From assembly GCA_944362705.1 (NCBI GenBank), contig CALVTO010000001.1, positions 211,623 through 275,622 of the forward strand: 64,000 nt of DNA. Direction: 5' to 3'. The position numbers and the translations under genes were made by a program. The notes beneath the pieces are model-generated. The model did no database searches. It was not told the DNA's origin and was given only the letters and a program-made list of their open reading frames with translations. Below are positions 50,984-60,173 of this stretch, one piece after another; position 1 is the first letter of the stretch, and every line of letters begins with the position of its first letter. Origin of the DNA: an uncultured Clostridia bacterium. GTDB lineage: Bacteria > Bacillota > Clostridia > Christensenellales > UBA1242.

Positions 50984-52446
50984 GTTACTTTTCTGCCGCA
51001 AAAAAATATCCTAATGCATCACAATACACAACAAAAGTTATTTCGTTTGCTTCTGGTATAGACCAAAGCAAATATTCCAACATTTTAAGCACACAAAAAG
51101 CTTATTTTTCTAAAAACTTTTCGTTTAAAAGCGGTGCTTTATTGGGCGGGTATGGGTTTATATATGCTCCGTTTACCTATGCGCCTACCGAGCAAACAGA
51201 ACCAGTTTGTTTAGAAGAAGCGTTTTCTTTAGAAAATGCAGAATTGTTTTTTTACAAGCGTTTTGATTTTACTACCAACCAGCGTGATGATGCTTTGTTA
51301 ATTGTTACGCAAAACTATGATATTTTATATCTTTCTTTACAAACCAAACAGGTGCAAGTGGTGGCTTCGGGCGTATTTACAAGCATGCCTACGGGTTTTT
51401 GTTATAGGTTAAATAGCGATGATGTGTTTATTTTTTCTAACACCACCGATGGTATGTTTGTATTGAACCACACAACGTTAGAACACTTTGTAGACGCTCC
51501 TGATGTTACAAGCATGTGTGTGCATTACGAAAGGTGTTTTGCATGCTCGGGTGGTGAAGCGCAACGTGTTTGGTTTTCGGAAGATTTAGACCCAACCAAC
51601 TGGAATGTTTCGTTAGATGAAGCGGGCTTTATTGATTTATTAGATGAGCGGGGCAGGTTGTTAAAAGTTGTTTCGTTTCACGATTATGTATATATTTTCC
51701 GCGAATATGGCATTTCTAGGCTTTCGGCTATTGGCGAACAAACGTCGTTTTCGGTAACGCATTTATACAATACCTCGGGTAGAATTTATGCAAAAACCGT
51801 GGCGGTAAGTGGCGATAGAATTTTATTTTTGGCAGAAGACGGTTTATATTCGTTTGATGGTGTAGATACCACCTGCATATTAAAAGAACTTGCACCACTT
51901 TTAAAAGTGCAAAATAGCAAAGAGCCATTTGCTATATATTCTTGTGGGGAATACCGCTTATTTACGCATATTTTGCATGAAAATGCAGTTATTCCGTGCT
52001 TGTTTTGCGTAAATCCTGTAAGTAAGGAATATATGCTTACGTGTGATGTGAACATACATGCTATGGCTTCGGTACAAACCGATAACCTGGCAACCACTAT
52101 GGTGCTTTGCGAAAAAGAAGGTACGGTGTGCGTGATGGAGTTAAACGAAAGTGGCTCGCTACATGGGGCTAATTTAGAAAAAGTATGGCAAAGCGGGTTC
52201 ACCGATTTTGGTATACCAGAAAAAGTAAAAACGCTAAGAAAAATAACGCTAACTACGCTAACCGATATTACCATTACATTGCTTAGCGAAACGTCTTGCG
52301 TGGAGTATACCTTACACGGAAATGCATCACCGCAAACCATTGTTACATTGTTTTCGGGCAAGCGTATGTCGTTTACCATTACTACCACAAGTCACCAGCC
52401 AGAAATTTCAAATATGCAACTTACACTTTTAGGCTTAGAGAGGTAA
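50974..52446 (+). CDS. DNA-stabilising stopper/propeller protein, P22 gp10-like
   Basis: A 490-residue protein. The start is TTG 50974: the codon before it is a stop, and GAGGATG lies six bases upstream, so the start is forced; it overlaps the preceding gene by 10 bases. Sequence is mostly beta with repeated aromatic strands and the segment FACSGGEAQRVWFSEDLDPTNWN (residues ~189-211), which recurs in phage propeller proteins of the gp10 stopper type. Length matches P22 gp10 (472). It should plug or extend the connector after packaging. The link to P22 gp10 is by size, order and motif, not by proven homology. Confidence 0.65.
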   Translation: MGLSYFSAAKKYPNASQYTTKVISFASGIDQSKYSNILSTQKAYFSKNFSFKSGALLGGYGFIYAPFTYAPTEQTEPVCLEEAFSLENAELFFYKRFDFTTNQRDDALLIVTQNYDILYLSLQTKQVQVVASGVFTSMPTGFCYRLNSDDVFIFSNTTDGMFVLNHTTLEHFVDAPDVTSMCVHYERCFACSGGEAQRVWFSEDLDPTNWNVSLDEAGFIDLLDERGRLLKVVSFHDYVYIFREYGISRLSAIGEQTSFSVTHLYNTSGRIYAKTVAVSGDRILFLAEDGLYSFDGVDTTCILKELAPLLKVQNSKEPFAIYSCGEYRLFTHILHENAVIPCLFCVNPVSKEYMLTCDVNIHAMASVQTDNLATTMVLCEKEGTVCVMELNESGSLHGANLEKVWQSGFTDFGIPEKVKTLRKITLTTLTDITITLLSETSCVEYTLHGNASPQTIVTLFSGKRMSFTITTTSHQPEISNMQLTLLGLER

Positions 52447-52451
52447 CGCGT

Positions 52452-53474
52452 ATGAACTATGCAAAAATTGCTTACTCAAAAGCATGCGATATTGAAAAAT
52501 ATTTAAACGCAAGTGCCGAACAAGCGGAACTTTTTCCTTTTCAAGCGCAATCCATTTCAAAAAACTTTATCAACGCTTATTGCTTAGAGTCGTATAATGG
52601 TTTGCTTTGCGCGTTTACGGGTGAGGTTGGGGCATCTATTACCACCATTTCGCAACTTTGTATTACGTGCACCACCATGACAACGTTTCAAATAGATATT
52701 TACTGCAACAACATAAAATGTAAAACACAGCAATGGACACTTGCGCAAGGTGGTGGTGGCATTTTATTACAAAATGTGTTTACGCTGGCCGTGCAACAAA
52801 ACACCATTCGTTTGATTATAACTAGCAGTGCGCCTTTTACATTGGTGGGCTTAGAAACAACCATCATTGGCAAATGCGTGGCAACCACGCAAAACCTAGA
52901 ACCGCAAGCTATTAGCTACACAGATACCGATTGCATGGTAGCTGTGCATGAGAGCGACCAAGTGTTTTTTTATACAACACCGCTTGAAGAATGTGCGTTA
53001 AACTTACAAGAATTTACAAAAAAGATGTCTTTTTTAAAAACTAAATTTATCATTTTGCAAAATACGCTATATTTTTATGGCTTAACCATGCAAGGTGATT
53101 TATATAGAGTGCGCTATGAAGATACGCAAGATATGGTATTGCTTGCGCAAAATGTAACTATGTTTGATGCATGTACGTTTTACGATGTTGGGCAAACCTT
53201 AGGGTGTGTTTTATATGTACAAAACGATACACCATTTTTTATGAAAGATGCACTTTTAACAGCAGCGTATGCTACGCAACAAATACCTATAACAAAGCAA
53301 GGCATTACCGACGTTTGTATATTTGGTGGTGGCGAAACATTATATTTTTTGGTGGTAAGTGAAAGCGAAGGCTTTGTTTGTATAGGCGTGCAAGAAGAAG
53401 GATTTACCATTACTTCACAAGCAAAGGCGCACCTAGAGTGTTATTGGAGGGCAGGTGAGTATGAATCTAGTTAG
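52452..53474 (+). CDS. Phage structural-region protein, unknown (340 residues)
   Basis: Not recognised. ATG 52452 follows GAGAGGTAA; the frame is open further upstream inside the previous gene, but that is shadow. Mostly beta, with an unusually high number of Cys (about 14) and Thr. No coiled coil or signal peptide. It stands between the stopper-like and 717-residue genes, so a tail-knob or head-completion part is likely. Confidence 0.65.
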   Translation: MNYAKIAYSKACDIEKYLNASAEQAELFPFQAQSISKNFINAYCLESYNGLLCAFTGEVGASITTISQLCITCTTMTTFQIDIYCNNIKCKTQQWTLAQGGGGILLQNVFTLAVQQNTIRLIITSSAPFTLVGLETTIIGKCVATTQNLEPQAISYTDTDCMVAVHESDQVFFYTTPLEECALNLQEFTKKMSFLKTKFIILQNTLYFYGLTMQGDLYRVRYEDTQDMVLLAQNVTMFDACTFYDVGQTLGCVLYVQNDTPFFMKDALLTAAYATQQIPITKQGITDVCIFGGGETLYFLVVSESEGFVCIGVQEEGFTITSQAKAHLECYWRAGEYESS

Positions 53475-55614
53475 TCAAGCCATTTTTACTGATGCAAACC
53501 AAGGGGCGGTATCTTCAAATACGGGGCGCTTATTTTCAACCGCTTTGCGCGAGATTAAAAATTTAAAAAGTTATGCATGCTTTGCGTTATTATGCTCAAC
53601 TGCAAACAGCGCTGTAAAAAACGAAACCGATGGCGAATATTATGTTTCCGATGCGGTTGCACAAGTTCCGCTTACATACATTACGTATTCTCAGCTAAAC
53701 GAAACAACGTTTAAGGGCATATATTCTTTAGAGTTAAAAGAAAATGAATATAATCAACTTTCGTTTCAAAGCATTTGCGTTTGTGGCAACGTTGCAGACA
53801 CGGTAGCATTGGGCTCTGTGCCTGTGTATAACCAGCTTGTGTTTTATAACAGCGACGGCTCGGTAAAAACGTTTACCAAAAAAACGGGCGAGTCGATGGT
53901 TATTATGATAGAAATTGTGCTTACGTTTTCTATTTCTGGTGCCGATTTTGAATTGTTTTGTCCTTGGGAAAATAACCTACTTGTTAAGTGGTTGTTGGGT
54001 ACGATAGACGATGGTGTAAAATTGACCATAAAAATGGGTGTAAATGAAAAAAAGAAGTTAGATATTGCTGACCACGTGCATGATGAATACCTTTTGCGTG
54101 ATACGTTTTATGCGTTTTCTTCTAAAGATTTTGTGATTGACGAAGAAACAAATACGTTAACCATTTCTTATAGATTTAACTACAACAGCACGTATTTAAT
54201 GAGTGAATATCGGTTACATATGAATAAAACGTGCGTTGGTAGATTTTCGGTGATGTTAGATTCTTACACGCCATATACTGCCTATGCAATTACGCGCGGG
54301 TATAACGATAACCAGGCATTAATTCGTTATCCTAATTATTTAAGTGTAGAAAATATTTATAACTACACAACAGACGAATATGTTGAGCGAACGCTTACGT
54401 TTACATCGGTACCAAATCTTTGTTGTAATGGGCGAAAAAACGATGTATTTACGTATTATAAAAATTTTGAAAAGTTTTATATGTCGGCAGATAAATCTAT
54501 GATTGGTTTTTTAATGCAAGGCAAGTTAGATGTTTTTAAAATTTTAGAAGATGATACTTTGCAACAAATAGATACGTCTATGGTAAATATACAGAATGCA
54601 AAAGAAATTTTAATGATAGATAACCATTTGTTTATTTTTACAACCGATGACGATATTTTACGCAATTACTATAACGAAAATTTACAATTTATGCCTAAAA
54701 ATCACTCTTTAACCGACGCACTCACCGATAAACTTTATACCCTTTCTTTTTCACAAGTGGTGGTTACGAAACATGTGTATGAAAACGGTGTGGTTATGTT
54801 TCGGTTTGGGGTATTGCCAGCAGAAGCCAATAGTGAAGGAAAGATGTATGGCTATGTTTTAGAAATGGCAGAAAACGAAAATAAAGATGTTTGGTTTCAG
54901 CGCACCTTTGTTTGCGATGAAATAGATAATGTAACCAAAGTGGTTTGTATGTATCCGTATGAAGATGTGCCCGATTGCATTATGTTTGCCACTGCGCAAG
55001 ATTCTACAACCAACGCATACGCTTTGCGTATGTTTTATGGCGAACCACTTGCGTGCGTAACGCCAGAAAAACAAATTTTAGCAAGCTACTTAACCAGAGA
55101 AGATGCGTTAAACTATGGGCAGTTAGGCAGATATTTTTATACAGTATATGCCGATTATAAAAACATGGTTGTAGCGTTTGAAATACCTTCGGGTGCCTAT
55201 TATCATAACACAAATTTTACTGATGTTTATGGTTCTAACGTAACGTTTTACAGTACCAAATATAATTATATATCTGGATACGACATAATTAGTAAAAATA
55301 TTTTTGTTGTATTGGCGTTCTCATTTCGTAATGCTTATACCGTATATTTTAAGTATAATGGAATGCTGAATAAACCTGCAAAACTGATACTTTTATTAAA
55401 TCACTCATTTATTGTTGTGCCAGATGAAGGTGAAGAACTTACCTGTGCTTTTCAAGGAGATTTCATGATGAATGCACTAGTGGCTTCGGGGTTAGATGGG
55501 TTTAACGATAACGATTATATTTATGTCGGTTTAAATTGCAGACCTATTCCGGGTAGTCCACAAGCGCCTATTGAAGGCACGTTTTCATTAACTTGGGAAG
55601 GGGAAAATGTATGA
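53461..55614 (+). CDS. Phage structural-region protein, unknown (717 residues)
   Basis: Not recognised. Either GTG 53455 or ATG 53461 could be the start; ATG is chosen as it keeps better spacing from GGAGGG. It overlaps the previous gene by 14 bases and ends within the next start. Rich in Tyr, Asn and Thr, with many short beta strands and no membrane helix. Stretches such as DKLYTLSFSQVVVTK and EMAENENKDVWFQRTF look like repeating beta folds. Largest protein of the module after the portal; a receptor-binding or tail-hub protein is plausible but unproven. Confidence 0.65.
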   Translation: MNLVSQAIFTDANQGAVSSNTGRLFSTALREIKNLKSYACFALLCSTANSAVKNETDGEYYVSDAVAQVPLTYITYSQLNETTFKGIYSLELKENEYNQLSFQSICVCGNVADTVALGSVPVYNQLVFYNSDGSVKTFTKKTGESMVIMIEIVLTFSISGADFELFCPWENNLLVKWLLGTIDDGVKLTIKMGVNEKKKLDIADHVHDEYLLRDTFYAFSSKDFVIDEETNTLTISYRFNYNSTYLMSEYRLHMNKTCVGRFSVMLDSYTPYTAYAITRGYNDNQALIRYPNYLSVENIYNYTTDEYVERTLTFTSVPNLCCNGRKNDVFTYYKNFEKFYMSADKSMIGFLMQGKLDVFKILEDDTLQQIDTSMVNIQNAKEILMIDNHLFIFTTDDDILRNYYNENLQFMPKNHSLTDALTDKLYTLSFSQVVVTKHVYENGVVMFRFGVLPAEANSEGKMYGYVLEMAENENKDVWFQRTFVCDEIDNVTKVVCMYPYEDVPDCIMFATAQDSTTNAYALRMFYGEPLACVTPEKQILASYLTREDALNYGQLGRYFYTVYADYKNMVVAFEIPSGAYYHNTNFTDVYGSNVTFYSTKYNYISGYDIISKNIFVVLAFSFRNAYTVYFKYNGMLNKPAKLILLLNHSFIVVPDEGEELTCAFQGDFMMNALVASGLDGFNDNDYIYVGLNCRPIPGSPQAPIEGTFSLTWEGENV

Positions 55615-55874
55615 AACTTCAAGAAACCATTATCAACATAAAAAATATAACACACCCCCAAGCTTACTTCAATGAAGCTACGCATACCTTAGAACTTTTT
55701 GTTTGGCAAAAAGACGGTATGTATAGGCGCTTATATTCTTGCACGAGTAATAAAATACGTTTGCAATTAAAGCAATATGTGGGGCAATACACATACGCAA
55801 AACGCATAAACACAACGTATATTATCGTTTGTAGATATCAGTCGGTAAACATTATATCTTGTCCATTTTCGTAA
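55611..55874 (+). CDS. Small phage protein (87 residues)
   Basis: Not recognised. ATG 55611 overlaps the previous stop (ATGA), with GGAAGGGGAA as binding site. Beta-rich and basic with Tyr; no membrane segment. The tight coupling to its neighbour suggests a shared particle role. Confidence 0.6.
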   Translation: MKLQETIINIKNITHPQAYFNEATHTLELFVWQKDGMYRRLYSCTSNKIRLQLKQYVGQYTYAKRINTTYIIVCRYQSVNIISCPFS

Positions 55875-55948
55875 AAAAACATAGTAATTTTTGTTTGTAA
55901 TTTAAAGTTTTGCAGTTTTTTGAAAATTTTACACAGGAGGGTAATCCA

Positions 55949-56884
55949 TTGGAAGAAGAAAAAAAGAAAAAACAAAGTTCTTATAACGAAGAGAAAATCG
56001 TAAAAGAATTTGAAAAAATTGAACAAAGCGTACCGGAAGTAGAGGCACCCCAAGACGACAGTTTGCAACTAGAAAAGAAAGAAGAACCTACTTTTGTGCA
56101 AGAAGATGTAGAAAAACAAATTGAAGACCTTCTTGCTGCAACATACGCACAAAAGCAACAAAACACAGAAAACGAAAAACAACAAGGCCTAACAAGTTTA
56201 GAAGAAAGCAAGAAAAAAGCGGAAGAACTTTACGCGGCCGATTTAGAAAAAGCTGAACAAACCTATCATGCGTATAGAAATCAGGCAGAAACCGATGCGT
56301 TAAAACGTGGTTTGGCGCGTTCTAGCATTGTACTCAATCAACTTGATGGTATAGAACAGCAAAAAGCGCAAAGTTTGGTACAAATACAAAACAACTTAAC
56401 ACAAACTTTGCAAGGCCTAGATGCTGATATGCAACAACTTGAAACAGAATACACGCAGGCCATGCAACAGTTAGACCTAGAAAAAGCGCAAGAAAAAGCG
56501 CACATGTTAGACGAAAAATATCAAGAATATCTTACAACCAAACAAGAAGTTATAGAGTTTAACAACAAGGTAGAGCAAGCGCAAAAAGAATGGGAGGCGC
56601 AAAAGCAACAAACTGCTTATAACCAAGCGCTTAAAAATGAAGAGTTTAAGCAAGAATACGGCTACGAACTTCCATACCAAACGCCACAAGAAGAATATGA
56701 AGCAAAGGTTAACGAGCGCAACCAAACCATTCAAGACAAAAAATATGCATATGTAAAACCTATATTTGAAGCCATGGAAAAAGACGAAGCCATTGAAATT
56801 TTAAAAAATAGCACGGTGTTAAAAGAACAGTTAGGTATTCACTATTACGATTTAATGTATACACTACAAAGGCGGTTATCATGA
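55949..56884 (+). CDS. Coiled-coil phage protein with TTG start
   Basis: A 311-residue protein. TTG 55949 is chosen because AGGAGGG lies seven bases before it and the residues upstream look untranslated. Almost the whole chain is coiled coil: Glu/Lys/Gln-rich heptads run from ~20 to ~215, broken by RNQAETDALKRGLARSSIVLNQLDG (~115-140). Proteins of this type occur late in podovirus-like modules of Clostridia and may be internal or tail proteins; I cannot assign one. The stop overlaps the holin start by four bases. Confidence 0.68.
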   Translation: MEEEKKKKQSSYNEEKIVKEFEKIEQSVPEVEAPQDDSLQLEKKEEPTFVQEDVEKQIEDLLAATYAQKQQNTENEKQQGLTSLEESKKKAEELYAADLEKAEQTYHAYRNQAETDALKRGLARSSIVLNQLDGIEQQKAQSLVQIQNNLTQTLQGLDADMQQLETEYTQAMQQLDLEKAQEKAHMLDEKYQEYLTTKQEVIEFNNKVEQAQKEWEAQKQQTAYNQALKNEEFKQEYGYELPYQTPQEEYEAKVNERNQTIQDKKYAYVKPIFEAMEKDEAIEILKNSTVLKEQLGIHYYDLMYTLQRRLS

Positions 56885-57897
56885 AAAAAATTACAAGCTA
56901 TCAGTTTTGGATAGGCATTGCCAGTGGTGGTCTTTTAATTGTGCAGTGGCTTTCTAAATATTTTGGTGTCAACATAAACCCCGATATATATTTAGAAGTT
57001 GTTTCTGGGGTGCTATCTATTTTTGTTGTGCTTGGTTTTTTGGTGCCTACAAAACAACAGGGGGAAACAACCATGGAACATATTGTATTTACAGACAAAG
57101 AAAAAGCAAAAGCCTTTGAAGAAGCCTTACAACTAGCAAATATAACCTACACAGTAACACAACTATCGAACGGAATTTTGTTTGCTATTGAAAGTCAGGC
57201 AACCGATATCACAAGCGTAGAACAAACGGCGCAACAGGTAGCGCAAGATATTGTAGAAAATGCGCAAACATTGCTTGAAACCCAAACGCAAGATGAAACA
57301 AACGCTCCAGCACAACCGTTACATGTTTCAAGCGAAGCTGAACAAAATGCAAGCAACCAACTTGAAACCTTTTCATTAGAAAATGTAGAAACAACAAACG
57401 GTAACCAAGCAAGCGTGCTTACCCCAAGTGCACCATCTTGTGCTTTCGAAGAAACAACAGGTGTGCAAAGTGGGCAAGAATCAACGCAGGCTGTTTTCGA
57501 AATAGAACCAGCGCAAGCGAGTGTTTCGGTGCATGCGCCAATAGAGCAAACGCTTGCTACGCAACAAACCGAGCAAGCCCCACCGCTTAAACAAGAAGAT
57601 GCATTCAACAAAACGGTGCTAATAGATGCCGAAAAAACGTCTACAAGCGTGCAACCTGCGCAAAACACAGTGCAGGCAAGCGCAGAGGCAGAAGCAATAA
57701 ACATGCAAAAACAAAAAGAAATAACCGAAGAAATTCTTATGCTTCAAAACGCAAATACCGCCGATGAACAACAAATTGCTATATTAAAAGAAAGCAGAGA
57801 GTTATATGCAACCACGTGCATACAAGAATTACAAGTGTGCATAGAAAATAGAAATCAACGCATTGCCTTTTTGCAAGCAACACTTGCATCGCTGTAA
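56881..57897 (+). CDS. Holin-like protein with a long C-terminal extension
   Basis: A 338-residue protein. Residues 1-55 match the small holins of superfamily V (Phage_holin_5_2/Hol44 type): SYQFWIGIASGGLLIVQWLSKYFG, then a second helix VVSGVLSIFVVLGFLVP. Such holins are usually only ~80-100 residues. Here a ~280-residue tail follows, rich in Gln, Thr, Ala and Glu, ending in a coiled coil (~275-335). MEHIVFTDKEKAKAFEEAL (from residue 66) may begin a separate folded part. No endolysin follows, so the lytic role is unsure; the tail might link the membrane to the particle or wall. It is the last gene of the phage-derived set. Confidence 0.7.
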   Translation: MKKITSYQFWIGIASGGLLIVQWLSKYFGVNINPDIYLEVVSGVLSIFVVLGFLVPTKQQGETTMEHIVFTDKEKAKAFEEALQLANITYTVTQLSNGILFAIESQATDITSVEQTAQQVAQDIVENAQTLLETQTQDETNAPAQPLHVSSEAEQNASNQLETFSLENVETTNGNQASVLTPSAPSCAFEETTGVQSGQESTQAVFEIEPAQASVSVHAPIEQTLATQQTEQAPPLKQEDAFNKTVLIDAEKTSTSVQPAQNTVQASAEAEAINMQKQKEITEEILMLQNANTADEQQIAILKESRELYATTCIQELQVCIENRNQRIAFLQATLASL

Positions 57898-58273
57898 GTG
57901 GTGTGTGTGGTAGGTGATTGTGCATGTATGTATGAAAAACGTGCAGGCATATAAACGGAAACAAAAAGCATACAGCAAACGGCGCGTATTTTTGCGTTGG
58001 TTTGCACAAGCCAAGCGTAGATATTCTTTTTTACAAATGCTACACAAACTATGCGTTGTTATTGCGCGTATTTGGTTTTCATAAAACACCCCGCATGTTG
58101 GGGTGTTTTTTTTATGTTCTTTTTATTTGTATTGCATGGCCTTATGTTTGCGTGCCACCTATAAACGTATATGCGTGATTTTACATTTGTAAAAAGCGCA
58201 AATGGTAAAAGGTTACTTCTAATAAAGCATATAAAAGTATTAAATATAGCTTTGCAATACGTAACAAAAACAC
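57898..58273. other. Spacer after the phage module
   Basis: No gene supported. It contains the terminator at 58083 and AT-rich sequence. Confidence 0.5.
58083..58113 (+). terminator. Terminator of the phage-derived module
   Basis: ACACCCC, GCATGTT, GGGGTGTTTTTTTT. Confidence 0.9.
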
Positions 58274-58302
58274 TTGACAATTTTGCGTGCGTTTTGTAAA
58301 CT
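58274..58302 (+). promoter_or_regulatory. Promoter of the polytopic membrane protein gene
   Basis: TTGACA (58274-58279), 17-base spacer, TAAACT (58297-58302). It leaves an untranslated leader of about 145 bases. Confidence 0.75.
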
Positions 58303-58452
58303 AAGTGCACAAATTATATATTTTTTTCTGAATATTTTGAAGTGCACCTACGGCTGTTATGGGTTATTACGTTGCTTTTTATAGAAAGCAGGGTTTTGTG
58401 TGCATTCATTATATATAAAATATACAGTTTGAATAGGTAAAGGAAATACGCC

Positions 58453-59670
58453 ATGTTTAAAAACACTTGTAAAGTCACAACGAATAATTTTTATATAGTT
58501 TGGAAAGCCTTTTTATACATGTTTGTGTGTGGTTTGGCTGTAGGCGCCTTAGGGTATGTTACGCTTTTACCACTTTTTCAAAAATTACAAGAAGTTGGCT
58601 GGTTTGGCCAAGTAAATGCCTTTTTTACCACCATGTACACGTCGCCAAAAGAGGTGGCGGAAAGTTTTGCCGATACAAGTTCTATGCTAGGCTCGGTTAT
58701 TCTTAACAACACACATGCGTTTTGGTGGAACTACTTGCTGTTTGCCATTGTTTTTTGCGTGCTTTATAATGTATTGCACAACATAAACATATACACCATT
58801 GGTGAAGTGGTAAACAGTCAAATGTCATCGAATATTAAAGATAGTTACTCCAACAAACTTGTGGTTTCTTTAAAAAAGAGTATTGGCTATTCGTTTGTAA
58901 AACTTTTGGTTAGTATTCCATTTTGGCTTTTAGGTTTTTGCTTTTTCTATTTTTATTTATTGCTTGCAAAATCGTTTCTTTCTAGCATTCTGCTTTTAAG
59001 TCCGCTTTTGTTATTGTGGATGCTTCTTGCTAGTTTGCATATTACCGTGCTTTCGGGCGTTATGCCTTGCTTAATTAACGAACAAATTTCTGTACGTAAA
59101 TCGTTTGGGCGCGGGTTCGATATTATTGCACCTATGTTTGGGCGCGTATTTTCTAACGCCTTTGTTTTGGTGCTTATTATGTTTTTAGTAAACCTTGTGT
59201 TTGGCGTGTTTACGTTAGGCGCTGCACTTGTGGTTACTGTTCCGTGCTCGATAGTGGCTGTGTCGGCATTCCAGTTGGTTACATATTACACTTGCACACG
59301 TCGTCGCTATTATATAGCCGAAAACATGATTGTAGAACCTGTTGTTCGTACCAAAGGCGTAAAAGTGGCATCGTTACAAATTTCACCTGCGCAAGAACAA
59401 CAAAAACCTTTGGTGTATGCGCAATCACAAACGGCGGTATACCAGGCAGAAATGCAAAAATTGCCAGAACCGTTAGCGCCTTCTAAGGTGTTGGTGCATC
59501 ATGTAAAACCAGAAATAGAACAAATGCCAACCTACACGTTTGCGCCACAACCCGTAAAGCAACAAGCGCCTGCTATTTTACACAAGCCAGCGCTAAAAAA
59601 AGCAGAAAAACCAGAAACAAAACAATCGTTACAAAAGCCTGAAAAACCAACAAAGCCAGAAAATAAATAA
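58453..59670 (+). CDS. Polytopic membrane protein with charged C-terminal tail
   Basis: A 405-residue protein starting at ATG 58453 after AAAGGAAA. Hydrophobic helices lie near residues 16-42, 88-112, 150-172, 176-203, and 230-280 (two). From ~300 on the tail is soluble, rich in Pro, Gln, Lys and Glu (PEKPTKPENK end). Between helices 5 and 6 and before the tail are basic loops (RRRYYIAE). Layout resembles YesL/DUF624-like small integral proteins of Bacillota, though the match is loose and I do not name a family. It lies alone, with its own promoter and long leader. Confidence 0.75.
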   Translation: MFKNTCKVTTNNFYIVWKAFLYMFVCGLAVGALGYVTLLPLFQKLQEVGWFGQVNAFFTTMYTSPKEVAESFADTSSMLGSVILNNTHAFWWNYLLFAIVFCVLYNVLHNINIYTIGEVVNSQMSSNIKDSYSNKLVVSLKKSIGYSFVKLLVSIPFWLLGFCFFYFYLLLAKSFLSSILLLSPLLLLWMLLASLHITVLSGVMPCLINEQISVRKSFGRGFDIIAPMFGRVFSNAFVLVLIMFLVNLVFGVFTLGAALVVTVPCSIVAVSAFQLVTYYTCTRRRYYIAENMIVEPVVRTKGVKVASLQISPAQEQQKPLVYAQSQTAVYQAEMQKLPEPLAPSKVLVHHVKPEIEQMPTYTFAPQPVKQQAPAILHKPALKKAEKPETKQSLQKPEKPTKPENK

Positions 59671-60154
59671 CACTTAGGTACTATTCTTACAATGCGAGGC
59701 AATATGCCAAAGTAACCCTAGCTATGCAAACAACCGTTTTGTATTGTGCGCAGGTGGCGGTGGTGCGTTGTTTCATTTTTACGCAAGCTTCGTAAACACC
59801 ACGTTACAATTTTTGCCATAGAAAAGTTATGATGCAAAACTTTTTTATGCTTGGGGGCAACCATTGCATTTTGTGTTAAGTAAACCCTACATTTTTAAAC
59901 CATAAACAAACCTATGGCAAATACGGCAAACCTTTCGCGTACATGTTGCCGAGTGGGGTACACCCGTAGCGTATACTTTTATCTATTTACTTTTACAAAG
60001 CCACCTTATTATGTGGATGTGTGGCGCGTATGTAGCGCGCGCATGCTTTTTTATGTAAAAGTTCGTTAAAAAAACAATGTACGTGGTATGCAAGCAATAT
60101 TTTTTTGCGTGCATAGGTGCGTAAACATAGTTAACTTAAAAAACAAGCAAAAAC
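59671..60154. other. Intergenic region before RNase J
   Basis: No gene supported. A weak hairpin with a T run (AAAAGTT...AACTTTTTT) sits at 59822-59846 and may end the previous gene. A TATACT at about 59973-59980 lacks a well-spaced -35 box. Confidence 0.5.
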
Positions 60155-60173
60155 AAAGGAGAATTATATATTT

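Noticed and set aside
57195..57704. A 169-residue minus-strand frame rich in Cys, Ser and Ala
   Set aside because: It is the reverse reading of the Gln/Thr-rich holin tail.
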